DNA of 57,913 nucleotides, taken from contig JAZNTT010000047.1 of NCBI GenBank assembly GCA_045591885.1, positions 1 through 57,913 of the forward strand, read 5' to 3'. The notes under the pieces are model-generated. The model did not search any database. It had not been told where the DNA came from and saw nothing but the letters and a program-made list of their open reading frames with translations. Shown here piece by piece: positions 7,138 through 15,087 of this stretch; within the stretch, counting starts at the first letter, position 1, and every line of letters begins with the position of its first letter. A program made the translations under genes and the position numbers. Source of the stretch: Colimorpha_A sp045591885 (GTDB lineage: Bacteria > Bacillota > Clostridia > Oscillospirales > CAG-272).

Positions 7138-7779
7138 ATGCCGACAGAAAACATTTCGAAGTTCAAAACGAATAAAAGTAATCTATATTTGCGCGTTGCA
7201 CGCGGTCACTTTGCGACGAGCCATAGCCATACTAACTATTATATAGACGTAACTAAGCAAAAGACACGTCTTTCAGAGGCGAAGGCTGTTGGAGCAGAGC
7301 TCGCGGCGCATTATACGGGAAGCTCTATTGTAGATACCGTTCTTTGTCTTGACGGCACCGAGGTCATCGGTGCTTGCCTTGCAAACGAGCTGACAAAAAC
7401 CTCGTACGCAGGTCTTAATTCAAACCAGACGATAAACGTCCTGACCCCCGAGCATACCTCGGGAAGCCAGCTTCTGTTCCGCGACAGCATTGCCCCGATG
7501 ATAAAGGGCAATCATGTGCTTATTCTTGCGGCATCGGTCGTAACGGGCTTCACGGCACGCGGCGCGATCGAGGCGATCCGCTACTACGGCGGTGAGGTCG
7601 TCGGTGTCTGCTCGATATTTGCTATCGCTGATGAATGTATGGGCTATCCGGTACGCTCGATATTCGACCTCAAGGACCTGAACGATTACGTCAGCTACGG
7701 CTCTCATGAGTGCCCTATGTGCAAGAACGGTCAGAAGATCGATGCACTGATAAACCGCTTCGGATATTCAAAGCTTTGA
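7138..7779 (+). CDS. orotate phosphoribosyltransferase-like protein
   Basis: A 213-residue type I PRTase-fold protein. The N-terminal stretch (GHFATSHSHTNYYIDVT) and the C-terminal CPMCKNGQKIDALINRFGYSKL-like end (final residues after about 190) resemble a clostridial family usually labelled orotate phosphoribosyltransferase. The PRPP loop reads LILAASVVTGFTARG, whereas classical OPRT has two acidic residues in that loop (EDVITTG type). The missing acids make ordinary PRPP chemistry doubtful, so function is uncertain. It has its own promoter and terminator and no pyr neighbours. Confidence 0.75.
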   Translation: MPTENISKFKTNKSNLYLRVARGHFATSHSHTNYYIDVTKQKTRLSEAKAVGAELAAHYTGSSIVDTVLCLDGTEVIGACLANELTKTSYAGLNSNQTINVLTPEHTSGSQLLFRDSIAPMIKGNHVLILAASVVTGFTARGAIEAIRYYGGEVVGVCSIFAIADECMGYPVRSIFDLKDLNDYVSYGSHECPMCKNGQKIDALINRFGYSKL

Positions 7780-7785
7780 TATTAG

Positions 7786-7814
7786 AAGAACCCTCAACCG
7801 AGGGTTCTTTTTCC
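7786..7814 (+). terminator. intrinsic terminator of the OPRT-like gene
   Basis: AGAACCCTC-AACC-GAGGGTTCT followed by T5. Confidence 0.9.
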
Positions 7815-7900
7815 TTGCCTTCCCCTCAGGGGAAGGTGCTGAACGAAGTGAAGCGGATGAGGTGTAGGCGGCAGCGCCGCCGTTAACAAACCAATGTAAC
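7815..7900. repeat. intergenic palindromic repeat element
   Basis: Contains CCTTCCCC-TCA-GGGGAAGG (7818-7836), a linker with GAACGAAGTGAAGCGGATGAG, and GGCGGC-AGC-GCCGCC (7867-7881). From memory, this kind of unit recurs between genes in Clostridia genomes; only one copy is in this window. No coding potential was seen. Confidence 0.55.
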
Positions 7901-7950
7901 ATCGCTTTACACGGGCGACCATTGTGTTTCCCGTCTATTTTACCGCAAAA

Positions 7951-7980
7951 GAAAACCGCCCCATGTTTGGGCGGTTTTCT
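7951..7980 (-). terminator. terminator of the yfbR-like/murI operon
   Basis: GAAAACCGCCC-AAACAT-GGGGCGGTTTTC on the minus strand just past the murI stop, with a T-rich end. The structure is symmetrical and could also stop + strand transcripts. Confidence 0.8.
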
Positions 7981-8768
7981 CAATACTCATTTATATTTAT
8001 CTTCTCAACCGTTCCGTTTATCTCACCGCCAAGGAAAAGCGAGGCTTGTGACACAAACATCGTTGGGTCGTCGCTGACGTAGTAGCTGACGGATCCGTTT
8101 CCGCCGTTTTCCGTTTTGCCAAGTACGCTGAGCGCTTTTTTTGCCGCCTCGGCACCCGAGCTGATCAACGTGACGTTCGGCAGCACCTTTGAAATGATCC
8201 CGGCAATTATCGGATAGTGCGTGCAACCGAGGATCAGGGTGTCAGCACCGCTTTCTCTTATCTTCGTAAGATAATGCTCTGCGGCAAGTCGGGTGATCTC
8301 GCAGTCCTCCTGCACGAATCCGTTCTCGACAAGTGGGACGAAAAGCGGACAAGCCTGTGTTATGACCTCTGTGTCGGGCGAAAGCTTCTTTATCTCGCGC
8401 TCAAACGCACCGCTTCTTATCGTCGCGGCAGTTCCGATGACGGCGATCTTGCCGTTTTTGGTCGTATTGACCGCCGCCTCTGCGGAGGGTTCAACAACGC
8501 CGATAACGGGTATCGGAAGCGTTTCCTTGAGGTGCGAAATGGAGGTGGTGCTTACCGTTCCGCAGGCGACGACGATCGCGTCGACGTTTTTGCTCATCAG
8601 AAACGCCGCATCCTGGCACGCGTATTTGGTTATCGTGGCAGACGAACGGTTTCCGTACGGAACGCGTCCAGTGTCACCGAAATATATAAGCTCTTCGTGT
8701 GGTGAAAGCTTTATCATTTCCTTAACGGCGGTAAGTCCGCCGAGACCGCTATCGAAAATTCCTATCAT
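7980..8768 (-). CDS. murI: glutamate racemase
   Basis: A 262-residue cytosolic cofactor-independent racemase that makes D-glutamate for peptidoglycan. Conserved parts are FDSGLGGLT (D6, S7), YFGDTGRVPYG near residue 30, the first catalytic Cys C69 in VVACGTVST, and the second Cys C182 in GCTHYP. The first motif is usually C-N-T-A; here it is C-G-T-V, a small departure around an otherwise complete active site. It lies 11 nt after the YfbR-like gene and is probably co-transcribed with it. Confidence 0.94.
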   Translation of the reverse strand: MIGIFDSGLGGLTAVKEMIKLSPHEELIYFGDTGRVPYGNRSSATITKYACQDAAFLMSKNVDAIVVACGTVSTTSISHLKETLPIPVIGVVEPSAEAAVNTTKNGKIAVIGTAATIRSGAFEREIKKLSPDTEVITQACPLFVPLVENGFVQEDCEITRLAAEHYLTKIRESGADTLILGCTHYPIIAGIISKVLPNVTLISSGAEAAKKALSVLGKTENGGNGSVSYYVSDDPTMFVSQASLFLGGEINGTVEKININEY

Positions 8769-8779
8769 AATAACCTCAA

Positions 8780-9355
8780 TTAAAGCTCGTCAAGCGAATA
8801 AGAGAACGCTTCAAGCATGTTTTCTCTGAAGTAACGAAGCTCGTCACTGTTGATACCGTCAAGAATCGCTTCAGTCGACTTTCGTGCGGCGGTAAATTCA
8901 CGGTTGCCTGCCGCCTCCTCGGTCAGACACTTGATGTAAGCGCAGAGCTTGTCGGCAATCTTCACGAGCTTAACGCTCTCGGAATCGGCTTCGGTCGGGG
9001 TGAGCAGATTCTCATAGGTCGGGCGAAGCTCGGGCGGAAGCTTTGAAAGCATGCGCTCGATCGAGTGGCGCTCGATCTCGGCGTAATCGCGCTTCGTTTC
9101 GGGACTGAAATATTTGATCGGTGTCGGAAGATCTCCCGTAAACACCTCAGCGGCATCGTGGAAGAGGGCAATGGCGGCGACGCGCTCGGGATCGTAGCCC
9201 TTGCCGTAAACGGTGTTTCCAATAACGGCGAGCGCGTGAGCAATGACTGCCGCCTCCGCTGTGTGCTCGGCGAGGGTTTCACGCGTGACTGAACGCATAA
9301 GCCCCCATCTCGTTATGTATTTTTGTCTGAAAAGCAATGCGAAAAAGCTGTTCAT
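8780..9355 (-). CDS. YfbR-like HD-domain 5'-deoxynucleotidase
   Basis: A 191-residue HD-superfamily phosphohydrolase expected to dephosphorylate deoxynucleoside 5'-monophosphates in the cytosol. Key YfbR residues are all present with an offset of two: R16-W17 (substrate contact), H31, H66-D67, E70, D75 and D135 (KIADKL). Length is close to the 199 residues of the E. coli protein. A consensus promoter lies upstream and the gene leads a two-gene unit with murI. Confidence 0.9.
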   Translation of the reverse strand: MNSFFALLFRQKYITRWGLMRSVTRETLAEHTAEAAVIAHALAVIGNTVYGKGYDPERVAAIALFHDAAEVFTGDLPTPIKYFSPETKRDYAEIERHSIERMLSKLPPELRPTYENLLTPTEADSESVKLVKIADKLCAYIKCLTEEAAGNREFTAARKSTEAILDGINSDELRYFRENMLEAFSYSLDEL

Positions 9356-9389
9356 CGTTGTATGTCCTCATTTTGCAATTTGCTTCCTT

Positions 9390-9418
9390 ATTATATCATC
9401 ATATGCACACATTGTCAA
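9390..9418 (-). promoter_or_regulatory. consensus promoter of the yfbR-like/murI operon
   Basis: On the minus strand a perfect TTGACA (9418-9413), 17-bp spacer and perfect TATAAT (9395-9390). Confidence 0.85.
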
Positions 9419-9785
9419 GGCGGTGAATGAGGTGTGAAAGGGCGTAAGAACGGCACTAAAATGCTATTGTCGTATTTGTAGAAAATTATGTTCACAATTT
9501 GTGGGGATTGCACAAAACGGGAAAAATGTCGAATTTGTTGTGAAAAGTGACAACTAAAACAGCAAAGGTAAATACAAATTACTCTAAAACGCCTTTAGCG
9601 GCGTAAAAATAAGGCTCCTGTATACTTGCAAAGCGCCAAAAAGTAAATTAAAATTACCCACAATGATTTTTCAGAGCTGTAAAAACAGAATTTGCTACCC
9701 CCAAAAACGCTTTGAAAATGTTCAAAACTTCCGATTTTTGCACCGAAATGCATCCTACCGCTTGAAAACATGCGTTGCACGCGCC
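9419..9785. other. AT-rich intergenic stretch without a recognisable gene
   Basis: Both strands lack a convincing start plus ribosome site, and the short reading frames have no family-like features. I see no transposon ends, tRNA or terminator here. It separates the yfbR-like promoter from that of the large sugar operon. Confidence 0.5.
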
Positions 9786-9814
9786 TTGACAGTACGGAAA
9801 AAGTATGCTATTAT
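9786..9814 (+). promoter_or_regulatory. promoter of the DUF5696/sugar ABC operon
   Basis: TTGACA (9786-9791), 17-bp spacer, TATTAT (9809-9814). The first start codon is at 10127, leaving a leader of about 300 nt. Confidence 0.75.
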
Positions 9815-9819
9815 ATTAT

Positions 9820-10126
9820 AGTATAAAAATCAAAGGGGATATTCTGCCCTTTTTTAGGGTTTTGAGTGTCTCCGGGGGCCCCCTTTCGGATGAAATTTCT
9901 TATCCTGCCTCCCGCCGTGATGCCTGTTTGCGGCAGGGTAGAAAAGGATAGTGATAGGAACGGTTTGATGCCGACCGGTTCAGAGGAACAAACGGCATAA
10001 AAGGTCACTTTCGGCATTTTCCGAGTTGCGAACGGAAAAACCAAGCGCATCCCCCGTATCCAGCAAAGCCGCAACGGCGGATTTTCCTTACCGTTGGCGG
10101 CAAATTCTCACAGGAGGAAAAGATTG
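9820..10126 (+). ncRNA. structured 5' leader of the sugar ABC operon (putative cis-regulatory RNA)
   Basis: The long leader carries several nested complements: AAAGGG-N9-CCCTTTTTT (terminator-like, near 9832-9857), GGGGGCCCCC (9873-9884 area), ATGCCG enclosing GTTC-AGAG-GAAC and closing with CGGCAT (about 9968-9999), TTTTCCG-N9-CGGAAAA (about 10016-10039), and a ten-pair stem GCCGCAACGG/CCGTTGgCGGC (about 10069-10101) ending 10 nt before the ribosome site. The CGGAAAA arm could also pair with the TTTTCC in the last loop, giving a possible switch. I do not recognise a known riboswitch class. Confidence 0.45.
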
Positions 10127-13100
10127 ATGCAACATTCATTCTTCACGAAGGTACTTTCGGGATTTCTCTCGTTTGTCCTTCTGTTCGGCGGTATCTCCGC
10201 GCTGCCTGCAAGTGCGGCAGAGTCGGAGGCAGATGTAATTGCCGATCTGCTTACCGACATACCGTTCCATGACAATCTTGCGACCGGCGATGCCGGCCAG
10301 CCGTATCTTTCGTACACCGAAAAGCACCAGGCTCCCCTTGCCGAAGCTGAAAAGGTGATAAACGTTGTCGAGGATCTCGACGATGCGAACACTACGGCTG
10401 AGGTTGAGGTTATTGGCAGCCTCGATGGCAAGGAGAACGTTCTCTATATGCCCGAATCGGGAAAGACGTCATGGAAGGTAAATATTCCGAAGACCGCTAA
10501 ATACGCAATAAAGATTGAGTACTACCCGATCGCAGAGAAGGACGGCGTTAAGGTCTCCACGCTCACAACAATCGAGAGAACTCTCTATATTGACGGCTAT
10601 ATTCCTTTCTCGGAGGCAAGATATTTCTACTTCCCGAGAAACTGGGCGTATACCGAGTTCAATTACCGCAAGGACGGAACCTGCATATTCCCGACCGACG
10701 CGGCAGGAAACGATATCCGTCCTATTCGTTACGAGAAGCCCGAGTGGCAGGAGTATTATCTCCGTGACTGGCTCGGTTATACGATGGAGCCCTTCCAGTT
10801 CACGCTGACTGAAGGCGATCACGTAATTACCTTTGAGGCAAACCGTGAGCCGATCGTTATCTCGAAAATAACCCTTTACCCCTACGAAGCGCCTCCCACA
10901 TACTCGGAATTTATCGAGCAGAAGAAGGCAGAGGGCGTAAAGATCATTGAAAAGGCGCTTGGCGGAAAGATCAAGGTTCAGGCAGAAAACCCGACCCTTA
11001 TCTCGAGCGCGAACCTTTATCCGCAGAATGACCGTACCTCGTCTCTTACCCAGCCGCAGGACCCTCAGCAGATCAGATATAACATAGTTAACTCTTCGAC
11101 GGTCAACGAATGGATGAAATACACGGTCGAGGTTCCCGAAACCGGTCTTTACCGCATAGCTATCCGCTTCCGTCAGAACTCGCTCATCGGTATGTTCACG
11201 TCAAGACGTATCCTCGTAAACGGCGAGCTTCAGTTCCAGGAGGCATCGAACATCCGATTCAAGTACAGCTCGTCCTGGCAGTCGACCTACGCGTCGGACG
11301 GCGAGCATAAGTTCCTATTCTATCTCGAAAAGGGTACTAACGAAATAACCTTTGAGACAGTCCTCGGCGACATGACCGAATACGTTTACGAGATCGGCAA
11401 CATGATCGATAAGCTGAATATCGCATACAAGAAGATCCTTCAGCTCACAGGACCTACTCCCGACGCTTACCGCGACTACGGCTTCAAGCGTCTCGTTCCC
11501 GATGCTATCGATACTATCGTTCAGGCATCGAAGGACCTTTACCGCATTGCAGATGAGCTCGAGGCAATTACGGGCGAGCTTGGCGACCAGGTCGCAACGC
11601 TTAACACCATCGCAATGCTCTTTGCGAAGATGAATGACGAATACAAGATCGCTCCCAACTTCGTAACCTTCAAAAACTACATAATCGCTCTTTCGAACTG
11701 GCTCTATGCCTCCCTTTCTCAGCCCCTTAAGGTCGACTACTTCACCGTACAGGGAACTAAGGACGGTCTTCCCAAGGCAAAGGCAAACTTCTTTGAAGCA
11801 ATCTGGTTTGAGATAAGAGCGTTTATCGGCTCCTTCTTCATGGACTATACAACGGTCGACTTCAAGGTCAAGAAGGGCGAAAAGGTCGATAAGAGCATGG
11901 TAATCGAGCAGTGGATCACCTCCGCTCTCGGCCGTGAGGACGCGCTTATAACGCGAGGACTTATTGACGAACACTTTACGTCTCAAACGGGAATACAGGT
12001 CAAGATGAAGGTCATAACCGTCGGTCTTACCGAGGCGATTCTGGCTAACATGGGACCCGATATTGCCCAAATGTCCTCCGTCGATACGATAACCTGGGGC
12101 CTGCGTGACGCGGTCAAGGAGCTTGACACGATGGACGGCTTCGACGAGGTAATCGCAAACCTCGACCAGGCGGCAGTAACTCCTCTCCAGATGAAGAACG
12201 CGAAGGGCGAGTTCCATACCTACGGAATCCCCTCCTCTATGGACTTCTACATGATGTTCTACCGCGCGGACGTTCTCTACGAGGCAGGCGTTAAGGCTCC
12301 GAACACATGGGATGAGCTTTACGATATTCTTCCCGCGCTTCAGAGCGCCGACCTTGAAATCGGTATGCCCGGTACAGTTACGGGAACGAGCGTGTCGGTC
12401 GACGGTCTGACCGGTCTTAAGATATTCCTCTATCAGATGGGCGGCGAGCTCTATGAAAAGGACGGCTACCGCGTAAGCCTTGACGGGAACACCGCGCTTG
12501 ACGCGTTTGAAACGCTCTGTAATATGTTCTCGAAATATAAGTGTTCGGTCAACTATGACCTCACCCGTTTCCGTACGGGAGAAATTCCGATCTACTTCGG
12601 AACCGCCGTCACTACCTATAACACTCTTATGTCCTACTACGATATCCGCGGACTTTGGGAAATGGCACCTTTGTGCGGCGTTGAAGAAAAGAACGAGGAC
12701 GGTACGATAACCATTAACCGTACCTCTCACGTAGCAGTTTCCTCAAGAGTTATCCCGAGAGGCGGCTCGAAGAAGGCTGTTCAGAATTCCTGGCAGTACA
12801 TCAAGTGGATGGCAGAGCCGGAGACTCAGAAGCTTCTCGGCCGCGAGACCATCATGGTAAGCGCAAACCCGACGACGAAGTATAACGCTCCGACGATCGA
12901 CGCGCTTCTCGGTCAGGCGTGGACTGAGAAGGAGCTTGCAACTCTTCGCGAGCAGACACAGTGGCTTGCGGGTATCCCCGAGTATCCCGGTAACTACATT
13001 ATCGGTACCTATGTAAATTCCGCATTCATGAACGTTTACAACACATCCTCCGATGCTACCGAACAGCTTCAGGACCGTGTTGTTTACATCAACAAGGAAA

Positions 13101-13198
13101 TCGCCCGTAAGAGAGACGATTTCAAGATGGACTACATTGACATTGAGGGCAAGTATCACAAGGGCAGATACTATAAGAACCCCGAATATGCGAAATAA
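10127..13198 (+). CDS. secreted carbohydrate-binding-like/extracellular solute-binding fusion protein (family 1 SBP)
   Basis: 1023 residues. An N-terminal signal peptide (cleavage near LPASA-A, residue 30) has no lipobox, which is unusual for a Gram-positive ABC binding protein. Residues about 95-250 and 281-421 look like two beta-sandwich carbohydrate-binding-type domains (phrases such as NEWMKYTVEVPETGLYRIAI are typical of CBM6/35-like folds). After a helical linker, residues about 590-1010 form a type 1 sugar-binding SBP domain (DEHFTSQTGIQVKMKVI, TYGIPSSMDFYMMFYRADVL). It probably captures glycan fragments for the two permeases that follow. The ATG at 10127 has CAGGAGG upstream; an in-frame TTG at 10094 lies inside the leader hairpin. 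Domain labels are by eye. Confidence 0.85.
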   Translation: MQHSFFTKVLSGFLSFVLLFGGISALPASAAESEADVIADLLTDIPFHDNLATGDAGQPYLSYTEKHQAPLAEAEKVINVVEDLDDANTTAEVEVIGSLDGKENVLYMPESGKTSWKVNIPKTAKYAIKIEYYPIAEKDGVKVSTLTTIERTLYIDGYIPFSEARYFYFPRNWAYTEFNYRKDGTCIFPTDAAGNDIRPIRYEKPEWQEYYLRDWLGYTMEPFQFTLTEGDHVITFEANREPIVISKITLYPYEAPPTYSEFIEQKKAEGVKIIEKALGGKIKVQAENPTLISSANLYPQNDRTSSLTQPQDPQQIRYNIVNSSTVNEWMKYTVEVPETGLYRIAIRFRQNSLIGMFTSRRILVNGELQFQEASNIRFKYSSSWQSTYASDGEHKFLFYLEKGTNEITFETVLGDMTEYVYEIGNMIDKLNIAYKKILQLTGPTPDAYRDYGFKRLVPDAIDTIVQASKDLYRIADELEAITGELGDQVATLNTIAMLFAKMNDEYKIAPNFVTFKNYIIALSNWLYASLSQPLKVDYFTVQGTKDGLPKAKANFFEAIWFEIRAFIGSFFMDYTTVDFKVKKGEKVDKSMVIEQWITSALGREDALITRGLIDEHFTSQTGIQVKMKVITVGLTEAILANMGPDIAQMSSVDTITWGLRDAVKELDTMDGFDEVIANLDQAAVTPLQMKNAKGEFHTYGIPSSMDFYMMFYRADVLYEAGVKAPNTWDELYDILPALQSADLEIGMPGTVTGTSVSVDGLTGLKIFLYQMGGELYEKDGYRVSLDGNTALDAFETLCNMFSKYKCSVNYDLTRFRTGEIPIYFGTAVTTYNTLMSYYDIRGLWEMAPLCGVEEKNEDGTITINRTSHVAVSSRVIPRGGSKKAVQNSWQYIKWMAEPETQKLLGRETIMVSANPTTKYNAPTIDALLGQAWTEKELATLREQTQWLAGIPEYPGNYIIGTYVNSAFMNVYNTSSDATEQLQDRVVYINKEIARKRDDFKMDYIDIEGKYHKGRYYKNPEYAK

Positions 13199-13235
13199 CG
13201 GCTGCCCGAATTACATCGAAAAGGAGTAAATCATT

Positions 13236-14204
13236 ATGACCAAAACTGAAAAAGATGTAAAGCGTCAGCAGCCGAAGAACCAAAAGTATGCCGGAAAGGC
13301 AATGACGAGAGGAAGATATATCCGCTCGCAGATGAAGAGAAACTGGGTCGGTTACGTAATGGTAGCGCCGTTCCTTATCATGTTCATTGCATTCACGGTC
13401 GTACCCGTCGTTCTTTCGATACTTCTCAGCTTTACGTCCTTCAATATGCTTCAGTTCCCCGAGTGGAAGGGCCTTGACAACTACGTTCAGCTCTTCCTCG
13501 CGGACGATCTGTTTATCACGGCGTTCTCGAATACGATGCTCTTTGCAATCACGACGGGTCCTGCTTCGTTTATCCTGGCGTTCATCGTCGCGTGGTTCAT
13601 AAACGAGCTTTCGCCGCGTCTCCGTGCATTTGTAACGCTCATCTTCTATGCACCGTCCATCGCGGGTACCGCGTACCTCGTCTGGGGTATCTTCTTCAAG
13701 GGAGATATTTACGGATACGTAAACGGTTGGCTCTTAAAGATGGGTATGATAAGTGAGCCGATCGTCTTCTTCAAGGACGTTGACTACATAGTACCGCTTT
13801 GTATCGTCGTCGCTATCTGGACGTCACTTGGTACAACGTTCCTTTCCAATATCGCAGGTCTGCAGGGCGTCGACCGTTCGCTTTACGAGGCGGGCGCGAT
13901 CGACGGAATAAAGAACCGTTGGCAGGAGGCGTGGTATATTACGCTTCCCTCGATGCGTTCGATCCTTCTCTTCGGAGCAGTCCTTGCGATCACCGGCTCC
14001 TTCGGATTCGGTGCCATAGTTAACAACCTCTGCGGAAACCCCTCGACAGACTACGTCGCATGGACACTTCAGCATCATTTGCAGGAGTACATGGGAATAC
14101 GTTTTGAGTACGGTTACGCATCTGCAATTGCCGTCGTCCTCTTTGCAATAATGATGGGCGCGAACGCGCTTGTGCAGAAATTCCTTTCGAAGGTGGGTGA
14201 GTAA
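13236..14204 (+). CDS. carbohydrate ABC transporter permease (MalF/LacF type), pair 1
   Basis: 322 residues with six membrane helices starting near residue 40 (VGYVMVAPFLIMFIAF) and the cytoplasmic EAA loop EAGAIDGIKNRWQEAWYITLP that docks on the ATPase. It would form a heterodimer with the next gene and import the ligand bound by the upstream SBP. AAAGGAG lies 8 nt before the ATG. The two permease genes are separated by 1 nt. No ATPase is encoded in this operon, so a shared MsmX/MsmK-type ATPase elsewhere is expected. Confidence 0.93.
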   Translation: MTKTEKDVKRQQPKNQKYAGKAMTRGRYIRSQMKRNWVGYVMVAPFLIMFIAFTVVPVVLSILLSFTSFNMLQFPEWKGLDNYVQLFLADDLFITAFSNTMLFAITTGPASFILAFIVAWFINELSPRLRAFVTLIFYAPSIAGTAYLVWGIFFKGDIYGYVNGWLLKMGMISEPIVFFKDVDYIVPLCIVVAIWTSLGTTFLSNIAGLQGVDRSLYEAGAIDGIKNRWQEAWYITLPSMRSILLFGAVLAITGSFGFGAIVNNLCGNPSTDYVAWTLQHHLQEYMGIRFEYGYASAIAVVLFAIMMGANALVQKFLSKVGE

Positions 14205-14205
14205 T

Positions 14206-15075
14206 ATGGCGATAAAGAAATTAAGAGTTCGCGGACACCGCGTCGTTCTTAACCGCTCAAAGGGCGGAGACGTCGGAATTACCATAATGCTCATTCTCCT
14301 CGGAGCACTCATGTTCTTGCCTATGTGGTATCTTCTCATTGAGTCGCTTAAGCCGCTTGGTGAAAGAAACATAACACCGCCGCTTCTCTACGTTATGAAG
14401 CCGACGGCGCAAAACTTCATCGACCTTTTCTCGAACATTAACAGTACTTGGGTACCGATCAGCCGTTACCTCTTCAATACGATAATTATATCGGTTTCGG
14501 CAACCTTCGGCTGTCTCGTATTCGGCTCTCTTACTGCTTACGCGCTCTCGAAGATCAAGTTCCCGGGACGCGTTGCAATGTTCAAAATGATCCAGTGGTC
14601 GCTCATGATCAGCTCGACCATCACCGGTATTACCAACTTCTTTATCTTCATTTGGCTCGGTTGGCTTAATACCTATTGGATCTCGATAATTCCCGTATGG
14701 GCATCGACCCTCGGCCTTTACCTTATGAAGCAGTTTATCGACGCAAACGTCTCCGACGAAATGATCGAGGCTGCACGAATCGACGGCGCGGGAGAATTCA
14801 GAATCTACTGGCAGATAGTAATGCCGCTCGTTAAGCCGGCATGGCTTACGCTTCTCGTTACCACCTTCCAGCAGGTATGGAACGCAGGTGCTTCGACTTA
14901 CGTTTGGTCCGAGCAGCTCAAGACCTTTAACTCGGCAATCGCATCGATAAGCGGCGTATCCGTCGGAGCATCGAGTGCGGGCTCCGTCGTAATGATGAGC
15001 GTGCCGATCATAATCTTCATTATAAACCAGTCCCAAATCGTCGAAACAATGGCTTCGTCGGGTATGAAGGACTAA
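14206..15075 (+). CDS. carbohydrate ABC transporter permease (MalG type), pair 1
   Basis: 289 residues, six membrane helices, EAA loop EAARIDGAGEFRIYWQIVMPLV. The start is set at 14206, 1 nt after the upstream stop, because residues encoded from the earlier in-frame start at 14170 only repeat the end of the previous gene in another frame. It pairs with the MalF-type permease just before it. The following gene has its own strong AAAGGAGG site 12 nt downstream. Confidence 0.92.
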   Translation: MAIKKLRVRGHRVVLNRSKGGDVGITIMLILLGALMFLPMWYLLIESLKPLGERNITPPLLYVMKPTAQNFIDLFSNINSTWVPISRYLFNTIIISVSATFGCLVFGSLTAYALSKIKFPGRVAMFKMIQWSLMISSTITGITNFFIFIWLGWLNTYWISIIPVWASTLGLYLMKQFIDANVSDEMIEAARIDGAGEFRIYWQIVMPLVKPAWLTLLVTTFQQVWNAGASTYVWSEQLKTFNSAIASISGVSVGASSAGSVVMMSVPIIIFIINQSQIVETMASSGMKD

Positions 15076-15087
15076 AAGGAGGTCGCA

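Noticed and set aside
9595..10074. Two minus-strand frames of 61 and 87 codons in the region before the sugar operon
   Set aside because: No ribosome sites, odd composition, and the second covers the predicted structured leader.
9815..10126. Cobalamin, TPP or glycine riboswitch in the sugar operon leader
   Set aside because: I could not find the conserved core sequences of these classes, and the downstream genes do not fit.
11315..12730. 471-codon minus-strand frame inside the CBM-SBP gene
   Set aside because: It is a shadow of the + strand gene, whose signal peptide, domains and ribosome site are clear. Similar long shadows occur at 17811-19379, 27493-29769 and 33131-35521.
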